Below the pieces are notes generated by a model. The model saw only the letters and a list, made by a program, of their open reading frames with translations. It ran no database searches and had not been told where the DNA came from. DNA of 64,000 nt from UBA2336 sp031395485 (GTDB lineage Bacteria; Bacteroidota; Bacteroidia; Cytophagales; Cyclobacteriaceae). A program made the position numbers and the translations under genes. Of the stretch, positions 25,910 to 34,423 are shown in pieces. The stretch is from the NCBI GenBank assembly GCA_031395485.1, contig JANNUS010000006.1, forward strand, positions 372,001-436,000, written 5' to 3'. Positions within the stretch are counted from its first letter, which is position 1. Each line of letters begins with the position of its first letter.

Positions 25910-26140
25910 ATGGACGATTCAATAATGCAACTAAAACGAGCCCGAATGACAGCGATCGTGTTAGCTACCAGCACTATTTTTGCAGTACTTTCTTTTGTTT
26001 TCGGATATATTCAAAAGCAAAAGGTTAATCAGTTGATAATTGAAGTTGATACGTGTAAACGCTTAGCGGCAGAGATGAAACAGCTTGCAATAGCAAATGA
26101 GCTGAGAGCAGTACAATGCGAAAACAGAATGGGGAAATGA
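25910..26140 (+). CDS. Small single-helix coiled-coil membrane protein, apparently truncated by TGA
   Basis: The 76-residue product has one transmembrane helix (~14-36, MTAIVLATSTIFAVLSFVFG) followed by a heptad-patterned helix. Directly after the TGA (26138-26140) the same frame continues for 16 codons, YRDEIDQLRQEIKLTI, in the same coiled-coil style. It then stops with a TGA that overlaps the ATG of the next gene (ATGA at 26188-26191). This suggests the ancestral gene ended there and that an internal stop has shortened it. It is similar in layout to the following gene. Function unknown. Confidence 0.6.
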   Translation: MDDSIMQLKRARMTAIVLATSTIFAVLSFVFGYIQKQKVNQLIIEVDTCKRLAAEMKQLAIANELRAVQCENRMGK

Positions 26141-26187
26141 TATCGTGATGAAATAGACCAATTAAGGCAAGAAATAAAATTAACTAT

Positions 26188-26457
26188 ATGAACTCCAAAA
26201 TAACTACGTATGTATTAGGTATTCTCTTGGCGGTGGCGGTAGCCATTGCTTATTATACCTATGATGAGGCAAAAAAGCACGAAGCGGAAAAAGCAGAATG
26301 GCAATCCAAGTATGAAGAAGCACTTATTGATGCGGAGGACTCAGGTCAGCGCATAGAAAAAATGAAGGAGGAGCTTGAAAAAGCGTTGGCGGATTCTGAG
26401 ATGCACCGCAAGCAGGCCGAAGAGGCACTGGCACAACTTCAGAAGAAAAAGAAGTAA
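26188..26457 (+). CDS. Small membrane-anchored coiled-coil protein (89 aa)
   Basis: An N-terminal helix (~7-24, YVLGILLAVAVAIAYYTY) anchors a long, strongly charged coiled coil rich in Glu, Lys and Ala (EEALIDAEDSGQRIEKMKEE), ending in KKKK. It resembles the preceding gene in architecture and may be a diverged tandem copy. The hutG-type gene begins 5 bp downstream. Confidence 0.65.
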   Translation: MNSKITTYVLGILLAVAVAIAYYTYDEAKKHEAEKAEWQSKYEEALIDAEDSGQRIEKMKEELEKALADSEMHRKQAEEALAQLQKKKK

Positions 26458-26461
26458 TTCC

Positions 26462-27265
26462 ATGCTGCCTTTTCAGGTTATTACTCCGTCATCCGGCCGC
26501 GTACCTATTTTACTCAGCGTACCGCATTGTGGAATAAAATTTCCGGATGAAATAATATCTGAATATAACCAGTCCCTTATTCAATCTCCGGATGATACCG
26601 ATTGGTTTGTTCATCAATTGTATGACTTTGCTCCAGCGATGGGAATTACGATGATTCATGCTGTGTACAGTCGATGGGTGATTGATTTGAATCGCGATCC
26701 ACAAAGTAAACCGTTGTATAATGATGGAAGAATTATTACAGCGCTTTGTCCGACTTTAACTTTTTTTGGTGAGCCAATTTATAATGATAGAAGGCAGAAT
26801 GTAGAAGATAAGGAGGTTAGCAGGAGAGTGGAAAATTATTACAACCCCTATCATCTAAAACTACAGGAACTTCTGGATGAATTGAAAGCAACTTTTGGAA
26901 AAGTATTGTTGTGGGATTGTCACTCTATCAGAGAGTATGTTCCTACAATTCATAAAGAAAAATTTTCCGACCTTATTCTTGGCGATGCCGATGGAACCTC
27001 TGCTTCCCCCGGCTTAATTGAAACGGCCATTAACGGTTTGGAGGCGGGAGGTTATTCATTCAGCCACAATTTTCCTTTCAAAGGCGGATATATTGTACGT
27101 CATTTTGGTAAACCTTCCGAGAATCAGCATGCACTTCAGTTAGAAATGACGAAGGCAAAATATATGGATGACTCAGAAAAAAACTATGATCCTTCAAGAG
27201 CTAATAAAATGAGAAAAACACTGCAAGCGACACTGAATATTTTAACAGAACTGGTTCTTAGGTAA
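26462..27265 (+). CDS. N-formylglutamate amidohydrolase (HutG-type)
   Basis: The 267-residue product starts MLPFQVITPSSGRVPILLSV. It has PHCGIKFPDE, DTDWFVHQLYDFAP, SRWVIDLNRDP and LLWDCHSIREYVP, characteristic of the N-formylglutamate deformylase family (HutG2 of Pseudomonas). It hydrolyses N-formylglutamate to glutamate and formate. Its stop codon abuts the start of hutF (TAAATG), so the two are clearly coupled and form the last two steps of the five-step histidine route. Longer upstream starts overlap the previous gene in another frame. Confidence 0.85.
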   Translation: MLPFQVITPSSGRVPILLSVPHCGIKFPDEIISEYNQSLIQSPDDTDWFVHQLYDFAPAMGITMIHAVYSRWVIDLNRDPQSKPLYNDGRIITALCPTLTFFGEPIYNDRRQNVEDKEVSRRVENYYNPYHLKLQELLDELKATFGKVLLWDCHSIREYVPTIHKEKFSDLILGDADGTSASPGLIETAINGLEAGGYSFSHNFPFKGGYIVRHFGKPSENQHALQLEMTKAKYMDDSEKNYDPSRANKMRKTLQATLNILTELVLR

Positions 27266-28633
27266 ATGAAATATTTTCAATTCAAGTCACTTCTTCAACA
27301 AAACGGCTGGCTTTCTCCAGCGTATGTAGGTGTTGATGATAGCGGAACAATTCAATATTTATCAAGGGAATCTCCACAAAATCCTACGGCTATTGAATTT
27401 GTAAATGGCTTGGTACTTCCAGGATTTCAAAATGCACACTCACATGCCTTTCAGTATGCGATGGCGGGTCTTGCTGAGAATCACTCCGTGGGTACAGACG
27501 ATGATTTCTGGACCTGGCGAGAGGAAATGTATAAAGGTGCTTTATCGGTTGATCCCGATCAGGCCGAAGCCATTGCGGCAATGCTGTATGCTGAAATGGT
27601 TCGTCATGGATATACCCATGTTGCTGAATTTCACTACCTGCATCACGATAAAGAAGGGAAGCACTTCAACAACCTTGCGGAAATGGGGCAACGCATGGTA
27701 GCAGCTGCCAAGACAGCCGGAATAAAAATCACACTCGTTCCGGTATTTTATCAGAAGGGCGGATTCGGACAAGAGCCTCAACCGAGACAAAAAAGATTTA
27801 TTTCTAAAACAGTTGATGAGTATTTTCAATTGCTTGACGATTCTGCTAATGCTATAAAGGACCAATTGCATGCACAACTGGGATTTAGCGTTCATTCGCT
27901 GCGTGCTGTTGCGTTAGAAGATATTATTACAACCTATAATAATGGTCCGAAAAGCATTCCATTTCATCTGCATGTTGCTGAGCAGAAAAAGGAAATAGAA
28001 GATTGTTTAGCTTATTGCAAGAAGAGACCAATGCAGTGGCTGATGGAGAATCTTCCGGTGAATGAGCGTTTCTATTTAGTTCATTCAACCCATCTTGACG
28101 ATGATGAATTGAAAAGAGTAGCTGCATCTAAAGCTACTGTAGTATTATGTCCCTCCACAGAGGGAAACCTCGGTGATGGAATTTTCAGAATGAAGGAATA
28201 TGTTACGTTAGGTGGACATTGGTGTATCGGTACGGATAGTCATATCGGATTAAATCCGTTTGAAGAATTTCGCATGATTGATTACCGTCAACGATTAGTA
28301 ACGAATAAGCGAAATACGATTGGTGGAGATGCGGCTCAATACTTGATTAATGAATCCGTTCAGCAGGGAAGAACAGCCATGGGGAGAATCGTATCGGATC
28401 ATTTTAAAATTGGTCAGTCATTAGATGCATTGGTTATCAATGCCGGCACACATTTACTTGCTGACACTTCGGAAAAAAATATGTTAGCTTCCATTATCTA
28501 CACTTCCGACTCTAGTCGTAATCTAGGGACGATTGTGAACGGTAAGTGGGTTGTAAAGAATCAACATCACCAGGTGGGCCATGAAATTAAAACTGCTTTT
28601 TCGAAAGCAATGAAAGAATTGAAAAATCGGTAA
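27266..28633 (+). CDS. hutF: Formimidoylglutamate deiminase
   Basis: The 455-residue product belongs to the amidohydrolase superfamily. NAHSHAFQYAMAGLAE (~57) is the metal-binding HxH, FHLHVAEQKKEIEDC and YLVHSTHLDDDEL supply further ligands, and CIGTDSHIGLNPFEEFRMIDY is the C-terminal metal/substrate site. It converts N-formimino-glutamate to N-formylglutamate plus ammonia, feeding the upstream hydrolase. hutH, hutU and hutI are not in the window. Confidence 0.9.
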   Translation: MKYFQFKSLLQQNGWLSPAYVGVDDSGTIQYLSRESPQNPTAIEFVNGLVLPGFQNAHSHAFQYAMAGLAENHSVGTDDDFWTWREEMYKGALSVDPDQAEAIAAMLYAEMVRHGYTHVAEFHYLHHDKEGKHFNNLAEMGQRMVAAAKTAGIKITLVPVFYQKGGFGQEPQPRQKRFISKTVDEYFQLLDDSANAIKDQLHAQLGFSVHSLRAVALEDIITTYNNGPKSIPFHLHVAEQKKEIEDCLAYCKKRPMQWLMENLPVNERFYLVHSTHLDDDELKRVAASKATVVLCPSTEGNLGDGIFRMKEYVTLGGHWCIGTDSHIGLNPFEEFRMIDYRQRLVTNKRNTIGGDAAQYLINESVQQGRTAMGRIVSDHFKIGQSLDALVINAGTHLLADTSEKNMLASIIYTSDSSRNLGTIVNGKWVVKNQHHQVGHEIKTAFSKAMKELKNR

Positions 28634-28636
28634 TAT

Positions 28637-29110
28637 ATGCTTAGGCAACTTCAGCTAAAAGATAATACTGCAGTAGGCAACATCATTCGAACCGTTATGC
28701 CTGAGTTTGGCGCCAGCGGGCAGGGCTTTGCCATTCACGATAAAGAAGTGGAGGATATGTTCGCTGCTTACACACAGCCACGTTGTGCATATTTCGTTTG
28801 GGAGGAAGAGGGGAAAATTTTGGGAGGAGGAGGCGTAGCTCCGTTAGCGGATGGTGATGCCAATACCTGCGAGCTGAAGAAAATGTATTTCTTACCGGAA
28901 GGCCGCGGAAGCGGATTAGGACAAGCGGTGCTAACCGAGTGCCTTAAAGCAGCGAAGGCTCTTGATTATAAATTTTGTTACCTCGAAACCTTTAACACGA
29001 TGAAAGGTGCGATGAAACTCTACGAGAAAAATGGGTTTAAAAAAATTTCCGACCCATGCGGCAATACCGGTCATTTTTCATGTGATGTGTTTTATAAAAT
29101 TGAGTTGTAA
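28637..29110 (+). CDS. GNAT-family N-acetyltransferase
   Basis: The 157-residue product has the acetyl-CoA binding segment KKMYFLPEGRGSGLGQAVLT (motif A, ~88-107) and the C-terminal CYLETFNTMKGAMKLYEKNGFKK. The substrate is unknown. It starts 3 bp after hutF and is probably in the same transcript. Confidence 0.85.
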   Translation: MLRQLQLKDNTAVGNIIRTVMPEFGASGQGFAIHDKEVEDMFAAYTQPRCAYFVWEEEGKILGGGGVAPLADGDANTCELKKMYFLPEGRGSGLGQAVLTECLKAAKALDYKFCYLETFNTMKGAMKLYEKNGFKKISDPCGNTGHFSCDVFYKIEL

Positions 29111-29132
29111 TTCTTCTACAAGCATCTACTCC

Positions 29133-30560
29133 CTACTTGCGATAATCTAATGCAGGCTTACGATCACCTATTAATGCTTCGTATTTAAAATTTTCACCTG
29201 TACGTTTGCGCAATTCTTTCCAGCACTCTTCAAGGGTGGAGGGAGAGTTATACAAATCAATCGCGGTCAGTGCCATGGTTTTTGCCGCAACAATCATTCC
29301 CTTGTACCCAATGGACATTCCCCCTGCAGCTACTGCTTGCCAACTGTGCGCTGTGGTGCCGGGCACCCAGGTTGCAGTCATTAATCCTGTTGTTGGTACG
29401 ATCCAACTAACATCAGCGACATCGGTGGAGCCTCCACTTTTCATTTCTTTAAATTCACTGATTTCATTTGTGGTTTCAAGTTTAGGTATTGATCCGCTAA
29501 AAGTTTCCTGGATTTTCTTTCCAAATTCTTTCTCTGCTTCGGTAAAGGAGTATCCACCTACTAAACGCAAGTTGGCGTTCATGATTTTTGCTAAGGATTC
29601 ATTGGGCAACATATTATAAACACCGCCCGTCACTTCATATTTCATTTTAGTATCCGTGCCCAACGCTGCACCTTCGGCAGCTTTTACAACACGTTCCCAA
29701 ACTGATTTCACATCATCGGGATTCGGATGGCGCACATAATAATAGACTTCGGCAAAAGCAGGAACAACATTCGGAGCTTCTCCTCCGCGGGTAATCACGT
29801 AATGGATACGCGTTGCATCTGTAACATGCTCTCGCATCATGTTCACCATGTTGTTCATGGCTTCAACGGCATCAAGCGCTGACCGACCTTTTTCCGGAGA
29901 AACAGAAGCATGTGAAGCCGTTCCATAAAAACGAAATTTGCCATTTTTGTTTGCTAATGAATTTCCCCAACCGGCAGTGTTTGAATCCCACGGATGCCAA
30001 TTCAGCATTGCGTCTACATCCTGAAACAAACCATCGCGTACCATGTACACTTTTCCCGATCCCCCTTCCTCTGCGGGTGTTCCATAAAAGCGAATAGTGC
30101 CTTGCTTTTTATTCGCGATAAGCCAATTCTTAACTTCAATGGCAGCTGCTGCTGAGGCTGTTCCAAAAAGATGATGCCCACAGGCGTGGCCAGCTTTTTG
30201 ATTAAGAATTGGTTTCAATTCAGGCATGGCTTCTTGAGAAATGCCCGGAAGAGCATCGAACTCACCAAGGATTCCGATCACGGGTTTGCCAGAACCATAC
30301 GAGGCAATAAAGGCAGTGGGCATACCTGCTACCCCACTTTCAATTTTAAACCCCGCTTTGCTTAATGTTTCTTGAAGCAATGCAGAACTTTGCGTTTCCT
30401 GAAAACCAACTTCCGCAAATCCCCAGATTTTATTTGCAATAGCTGAATACTGATCATATTTCAAATCAATAGCCTTGATTATTTCGGGCTTTGTTTTTTG
30501 GGCGCCAATCGATAGGGAACTAAAAATTATAAAAAGGAGCAGGCTGATCTTATTTCTCAT
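29133..30560 (-). CDS. Exported M20 amidohydrolase (AbgB-like)
   Basis: The 475-residue product has a signal peptide (MRNKISLLLFIIFSSLSIGAQ). M20 metal ligands lie in ILGEFDALPGISQ, AGHACGHHLFGTASAA and TPAEEGGSGKVYMV. The sequence is closest to aminobenzoyl-glutamate utilisation protein B-type enzymes. TSWIVP-type sequence VSWIVPTTGLMTATWVPGT is typical. An amide or dipeptide substrate is likely; the export signal suggests a periplasmic scavenging role. Confidence 0.85.
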   Translation of the reverse strand: MRNKISLLLFIIFSSLSIGAQKTKPEIIKAIDLKYDQYSAIANKIWGFAEVGFQETQSSALLQETLSKAGFKIESGVAGMPTAFIASYGSGKPVIGILGEFDALPGISQEAMPELKPILNQKAGHACGHHLFGTASAAAAIEVKNWLIANKKQGTIRFYGTPAEEGGSGKVYMVRDGLFQDVDAMLNWHPWDSNTAGWGNSLANKNGKFRFYGTASHASVSPEKGRSALDAVEAMNNMVNMMREHVTDATRIHYVITRGGEAPNVVPAFAEVYYYVRHPNPDDVKSVWERVVKAAEGAALGTDTKMKYEVTGGVYNMLPNESLAKIMNANLRLVGGYSFTEAEKEFGKKIQETFSGSIPKLETTNEISEFKEMKSGGSTDVADVSWIVPTTGLMTATWVPGTTAHSWQAVAAGGMSIGYKGMIVAAKTMALTAIDLYNSPSTLEECWKELRKRTGENFKYEALIGDRKPALDYRK

Positions 30561-30574
30561 AGGCAGGAGTTAAT

Positions 30575-30582
30575 CAAAGATA
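30575..30582 (-). promoter_or_regulatory. -7 box TATCTTTG for the M20 amidohydrolase
   Basis: TATCTTTG on the minus strand fits TAnnTTTG and lies 14 nt upstream of the ATG at 30560. Confidence 0.5.
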
Positions 30583-30774
30583 TGAAAGTACTGCACGAGT
30601 ATTCAACACGAACCCTTTATTTGCTTTTCCTCTTGTAAGTTGGGATAACCGTTAAATCAATACCGACTCCCTTCGTATATTCCGCACTTCATCAAGCAAG
30701 TCCGACACTTCGTAACATAATCTTTTAGCACGTACAACTTTTAGCTCAATTTTATAGTCTAAGAGCAGAAGTCT
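30583..30774. other. 192-bp gap, no gene seen
   Basis: No ORF with coding character, tRNA or clear hairpin is apparent between the M20 promoter and the 33-codon ORF at 30775. It could hold an untranslated leader for that ORF. Confidence 0.4.
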
Positions 30775-30876
30775 ATGAAAACTCTCAATTTAAGAAGAAT
30801 CATTTTTTTAGCCGTTGGCATTATGGCTGCCATACTGGTGATTTTAACTACCAGCGCGTTTGGAATGAGCTACTAG
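30775..30876 (+). CDS. Possible 33-aa single-helix membrane peptide
   Basis: ATG at 30775 opens a 33-codon frame: MKTLNLRRIIFLAVGIMAAI and then LVILTTSAFGMSY. It has a basic N-terminus and one 20-residue hydrophobic helix, a credible membrane microprotein. It overlaps the 3' end of the esterase gene by 4 bp (opposite strand), the same tail-to-tail spacing seen elsewhere in the window. No homologue is recalled and the ribosome-binding site is weak. Confidence 0.4.
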   Translation: MKTLNLRRIIFLAVGIMAAILVILTTSAFGMSY

Positions 30877-32612
30877 TACCTCCAGCTTTTTAAGTCGGCT
30901 CCTTTCGGGGCACTTTCTTCAATCCTTTTTAAAATTTTTGGAATGTACATCGTGTTGTAGCGCAAGCGCGATATGTAGTTAGGATTTTGCTGATCACCAT
31001 TCCAACAATGTTCGGCACGGTCGCCATAGTCTACTTCACCATTATAAAACGGATTGTTGGTACTCTTCAAAAACTCTTCTGTTAAGTACACAGCATTGTT
31101 GAGGTAGTAATTATCCATGTCGCCACAATAAAGATGAATTTTTCCTTGAAGTTTCGGACCAAGTGTTTTCCAATCGCGTTCCATAATATAACGCAAGTCG
31201 AAATTTTCTTTCCAATAGTTGGCAACCACGGCATCTATATCACCAGTAAGCTTATTCCAAATAGGTTTAGGATATCCGTCTTCACCTTGAGGGGAGTACA
31301 CTGCTTCCCAAATGTCCCACTGTTGCCCCGATCGTGTTTTTGTTCCAAGCGCCAACTCGTAATGATTACTTTCTTGCATGGTTGACTGAATCTGCCCCAG
31401 ATAATTTCGATGCGATGGTATAGGCAGCTTTTTAAACGGGCTATCGTACCAGTATGCATTTTTGTTTTTATAAATGTCTACCAAGCAATACGCCCGAAAA
31501 TCAATAGGGTCGGGGCAGGCAGCAAAGCAACCGTTTAATTCATCCGGATAAAACATTTGTACAGCAAGGGCTTCCCATCCTCCGGTAGATCCTCCGTACG
31601 TGAAGCGAGCCCAACCCTTACCAATACCCCTGAATTGTTTTTCAATTTCAGGAATGAGTTCATACATAATAGCATCGCCATATGGCCCCAGGTTGGCAGA
31701 GTTCACCGCATACGAATCATCATAATAAGGATTTGCATGTTGAATTTCGATGATTAGAAACCTTGGAAATTTATTACTCGTCCACTGTTTATAAAAATTA
31801 TAGGCCTCCTGCGCCTGAAATTTTTTGTATCCGTAAATCTGGAATCGATCTGTGTAATCGGTAGTGTCCATGGTTGGATCGGGCGGTGCTTCACTAAACC
31901 CACCAAAATCATCGGGAAAGTGACCGTGAAAAATCATGAGCGGATAGTGCGCTTCAGGATGTTGATCAAATCCTTCGGGGATAAGTACGTGTGCACCAAG
32001 AAACATGGGCTTGCCCCAAAATTCCGTGAGAAGTTTACTTTGAATTTTGATGTGCTTGATGTACTTGGTGTCTTTAGGTTCTTTAACCTGTGGAATCTTC
32101 TGATCCATTACCACGTTTATTGTTTCATTCTTTGAAGGGTCAATCGTTATTTTTATCGGCTTACTGTAAAAATTATCGGGCTTATTGTTCCATTGTTGCC
32201 CTTCACCTTTATCGGGGGCAAGTTTTACAGTTTGGCCTGTTTTTAGGGTAAATGTTTCATACCGATTCAATAGTGCTTGAACAAAATATTCACCAGCCGG
32301 AACGTTTTTCAAATGTTGAATAGGATGACCAAAAGCAGTGGCATCAACAACAACTGCATCACCAGGCTTCATGCCCTCTACATCCAAACCAAAAACCAAC
32401 TGGGTATTTAAGCCATCGGAAATTTGGTGACGAGGTTCCGATTTATTGTTATTAGCAAGCAGCAGCAGTAAGCGGCCATCTTGAGCTTGTTCATTCATTT
32501 CTTTTGTAAAGAGCACAGAAAATCTCAGTTGAGAGTTCTGCTGGGTATCAGATGGAGCGCAACGGATAGTAAGAATAAAGAAGCAGAGAATGAGCAAGTG
32601 ACGTTGTTTCAT
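30873..32612 (-). CDS. Putative esterase lipoprotein (alpha/beta hydrolase)
   Basis: The 579-residue product starts MKQRHLLILCFFILTIRC with a probable lipobox Cys18. The N-terminal ~190 residues are a beta-rich domain; the C-terminal part has the nucleophile elbow YGGSTGGWEALAVQ (Gly-x-Ser-x-Gly), FHGHFPDDFGGF and a likely catalytic His in DRAEHCWNGD. It resembles enterochelin-esterase/feruloyl-esterase-like (esterase D) proteins. Substrate unknown; cell-surface or periplasmic location inferred. An upstream in-frame ATG at 32651 would precede the signal peptide and is rejected. Confidence 0.75.
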   Translation of the reverse strand: MKQRHLLILCFFILTIRCAPSDTQQNSQLRFSVLFTKEMNEQAQDGRLLLLLANNNKSEPRHQISDGLNTQLVFGLDVEGMKPGDAVVVDATAFGHPIQHLKNVPAGEYFVQALLNRYETFTLKTGQTVKLAPDKGEGQQWNNKPDNFYSKPIKITIDPSKNETINVVMDQKIPQVKEPKDTKYIKHIKIQSKLLTEFWGKPMFLGAHVLIPEGFDQHPEAHYPLMIFHGHFPDDFGGFSEAPPDPTMDTTDYTDRFQIYGYKKFQAQEAYNFYKQWTSNKFPRFLIIEIQHANPYYDDSYAVNSANLGPYGDAIMYELIPEIEKQFRGIGKGWARFTYGGSTGGWEALAVQMFYPDELNGCFAACPDPIDFRAYCLVDIYKNKNAYWYDSPFKKLPIPSHRNYLGQIQSTMQESNHYELALGTKTRSGQQWDIWEAVYSPQGEDGYPKPIWNKLTGDIDAVVANYWKENFDLRYIMERDWKTLGPKLQGKIHLYCGDMDNYYLNNAVYLTEEFLKSTNNPFYNGEVDYGDRAEHCWNGDQQNPNYISRLRYNTMYIPKILKRIEESAPKGADLKSWRY

Positions 32613-32762
32613 AAATTTTAGAGGTTGTATTAAATGTACAGTATTGAACAAGCGCTTACAAATACAAGCCGAATAACACCTTGTTCTTCAAAACTTTTCG
32701 CAAATCTAACTTACAAAAAAGGGGATTCTTTATATATTGCATGCCCGTAACGTTGGCTTGTT

Positions 32763-33140
32763 ATGACAGTTTACCTCATCGAAGACGATGAAATTTATGC
32801 TGAATTCGTTCAGCGTTCGTTAAGCAAAAACCCAGGTTTTAAGGTAAAAACTTTTGGTTCGGCAGAGGCATGTCTGGCGAATGGTAATGGATCAGCTGAT
32901 GCTTACATCGTTGATTATTACCTTCCCGGAAAATCAGGAATTGAGTTTTACGAAGAAATTAAGCCTCGACTGACAGAAGAGAACAAAATGATTATGATGA
33001 GTGCGATTGATGATGGCAACATGGTTTTAAGTTTTATTAAAAAAGGTGTTCGGGATTATGTAATTAAAGACGATAACGTTATTGAATCACTTACCGCCAT
33101 TCTGGAAGGGAAAGAAGAAGACTACTATCTATTTGACTAG
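32763..33140 (+). CDS. Single-domain response regulator (CheY-like)
   Basis: The 125-residue product is one receiver domain with no output domain. Acidic pocket residues are in LIEDDEIYAEF, the phosphoacceptor is Asp51 (YIVDYYLPGKSG), the switch residue is Ser79 (MMSAIDD) and the conserved Lys is K101 (YVIKDD). It faces a histidine kinase gene tail to tail with a 4-bp overlap, suggesting a cognate pair. An unlinked partner must carry the output. Confidence 0.88.
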   Translation: MTVYLIEDDEIYAEFVQRSLSKNPGFKVKTFGSAEACLANGNGSADAYIVDYYLPGKSGIEFYEEIKPRLTEENKMIMMSAIDDGNMVLSFIKKGVRDYVIKDDNVIESLTAILEGKEEDYYLFD

Positions 33141-33877
33141 CCGAATTTTTTAGGAAGGTCTACAGTGAACACACTGCCACGATCTTGACCTGCTGAATAA
33201 AAAATTTTTCCTCCAATTTTTCCCGCCATTGATTGAGCAATAAAAAGCCCAAGCCCGGTTGTACTTTCACCAGCGGTAGGTCGAGCGGAAAGTTTTTGAA
33301 ACTTTTGAAAAATTTTCGGAGCATCTTCTTCCACAAAACCAGGGGCTTCATCTTTCACTTCTATTTTAAAACGATCATTGGCAATTGATGCTGTGTTAAT
33401 GCGGACGGTTGTTCCGGAACCAGAAAACTTTATGGCATTGCCAATCAGGTTGTCAAGTATGCGCCCCACACACTGCTTGTCGGAGGTAATGATTAATTCC
33501 TTTTCGCGAACACCCTCCAGTTTGATGTTTTTTTTAACAGTAACCGATCTAAAATTCTTAACAATAGTTTCTATTTGGTCACCAACATTAATAGATTCAA
33601 CCATAATGTCGATATCACGGTATTCAAGGTTTCGATAGTCTACAAGATTTCGCATCATGGCTAATCCATCAGCAACAATCAAGTGCATTTTTTCTAGGTA
33701 ATCTTTTTGTTCTTCAGTAAGATTATCACCCACCATTTGCGTTAATCGGATGAGCGCAAATATGCGGTTAAGCGGTGATCGTAAGTCATGCGAAATGATA
33801 CTGAGAACATGCTGCTTTTCGCGAGTCAGCTCTTCAATCTTTTCAGTCAGCGTTTGTATGTCGGAGGGCTCGTTCAT
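33137..33877 (-). CDS. Soluble sensor histidine kinase
   Basis: The 246-residue product has no transmembrane segment. A short coiled coil leads to the HisKA motif VLSIISHDLRSPLNRIFALI with phosphorylated His30. HATPase boxes follow: ILDNLIGNAIKFSG (N box), VKDEAPGF (G1) and GLGLFIAQSMAGKIGG (G2). There is no sensory domain, so input must come from protein partners. It converges on the CheY-like gene. Confidence 0.88.
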   Translation of the reverse strand: MNEPSDIQTLTEKIEELTREKQHVLSIISHDLRSPLNRIFALIRLTQMVGDNLTEEQKDYLEKMHLIVADGLAMMRNLVDYRNLEYRDIDIMVESINVGDQIETIVKNFRSVTVKKNIKLEGVREKELIITSDKQCVGRILDNLIGNAIKFSGSGTTVRINTASIANDRFKIEVKDEAPGFVEEDAPKIFQKFQKLSARPTAGESTTGLGLFIAQSMAGKIGGKIFYSAGQDRGSVFTVDLPKKFG

Positions 33878-33917
33878 GCAAAAAATCGAAGATAGAAGTT
33901 ACTTTCAGTATTTCACA

Positions 33918-34385
33918 TTAAAATTTTAAGCGCACATCGCTTTGGTGGTCAACCGGCAGTCGAATTGGCAATCCTTTGTAAGTTACGCGAATGGAGCCCC
34001 TGTATTCAACTTTCAATTTCCGGCCTCCAATCATTCCCAAAAGCGTGTCTAGCAGACCGAGCTCTTTCATATTTAATTTTACCTCAAGTGGGACAATGAA
34101 CTCAGCTTTTGCAGGGATGGCTATTTTTAATTCTTGATCTATCCGGCCAGACTTTTTTCCATTAACGAAAACATCTAGTTCAATTTTTCGAAGCTTACCG
34201 TGCATGGCGTTGGGGTTGTATAAAACCGCCTTAGCCCTAAGCATAGGCTCTACTTCCGCCTCTAGCACAATTTCCTTTATGCTGCGAAGCACGATGTCGT
34301 CCTTAGGCTTGCAGCCGCTAATAGAAACAAACAAGGAGAACCCGACCGCTAAATACCAAATGCTATGTTTTGAATCTCGAGCCAT
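33918..34385 (-). CDS. LEA type 2 (WHy-like) lipoprotein
   Basis: The 155-residue product starts MARDSKHSIWYLAVGFSL and has a lipobox ISGC (Cys25). The body, with AKAVLYNPNAMHGKLRKIEL and IAIPAKAEFIVPLEVKL, matches the LEA14/WHy immunoglobulin-like fold. Upstream in-frame ATGs give no signal peptide. It is divergent from the 2OG oxygenase gene. Function unknown; stress-related roles are only known for plant relatives. Confidence 0.72.
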   Translation of the reverse strand: MARDSKHSIWYLAVGFSLFVSISGCKPKDDIVLRSIKEIVLEAEVEPMLRAKAVLYNPNAMHGKLRKIELDVFVNGKKSGRIDQELKIAIPAKAEFIVPLEVKLNMKELGLLDTLLGMIGGRKLKVEYRGSIRVTYKGLPIRLPVDHQSDVRLKF

Positions 34386-34411
34386 AATCGTAAGTATAGA
34401 CAATCTATTTT

Positions 34412-34419
34412 TACTTTTG
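34412..34419 (+). promoter_or_regulatory. -7 box TACTTTTG for the 2OG oxygenase gene
   Basis: TACTTTTG fits TAnnTTTG and ends 4 nt before the ATG at 34424, so transcription would begin at or beside the start codon. Confidence 0.5.
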
Positions 34420-34423
34420 TTAC

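Noticed and set aside
26138..26140. TGA read as selenocysteine
   Set aside because: No selenocysteine insertion hairpin is evident just after it and the protein has no redox motif; a nonsense change or sequence error is simpler.
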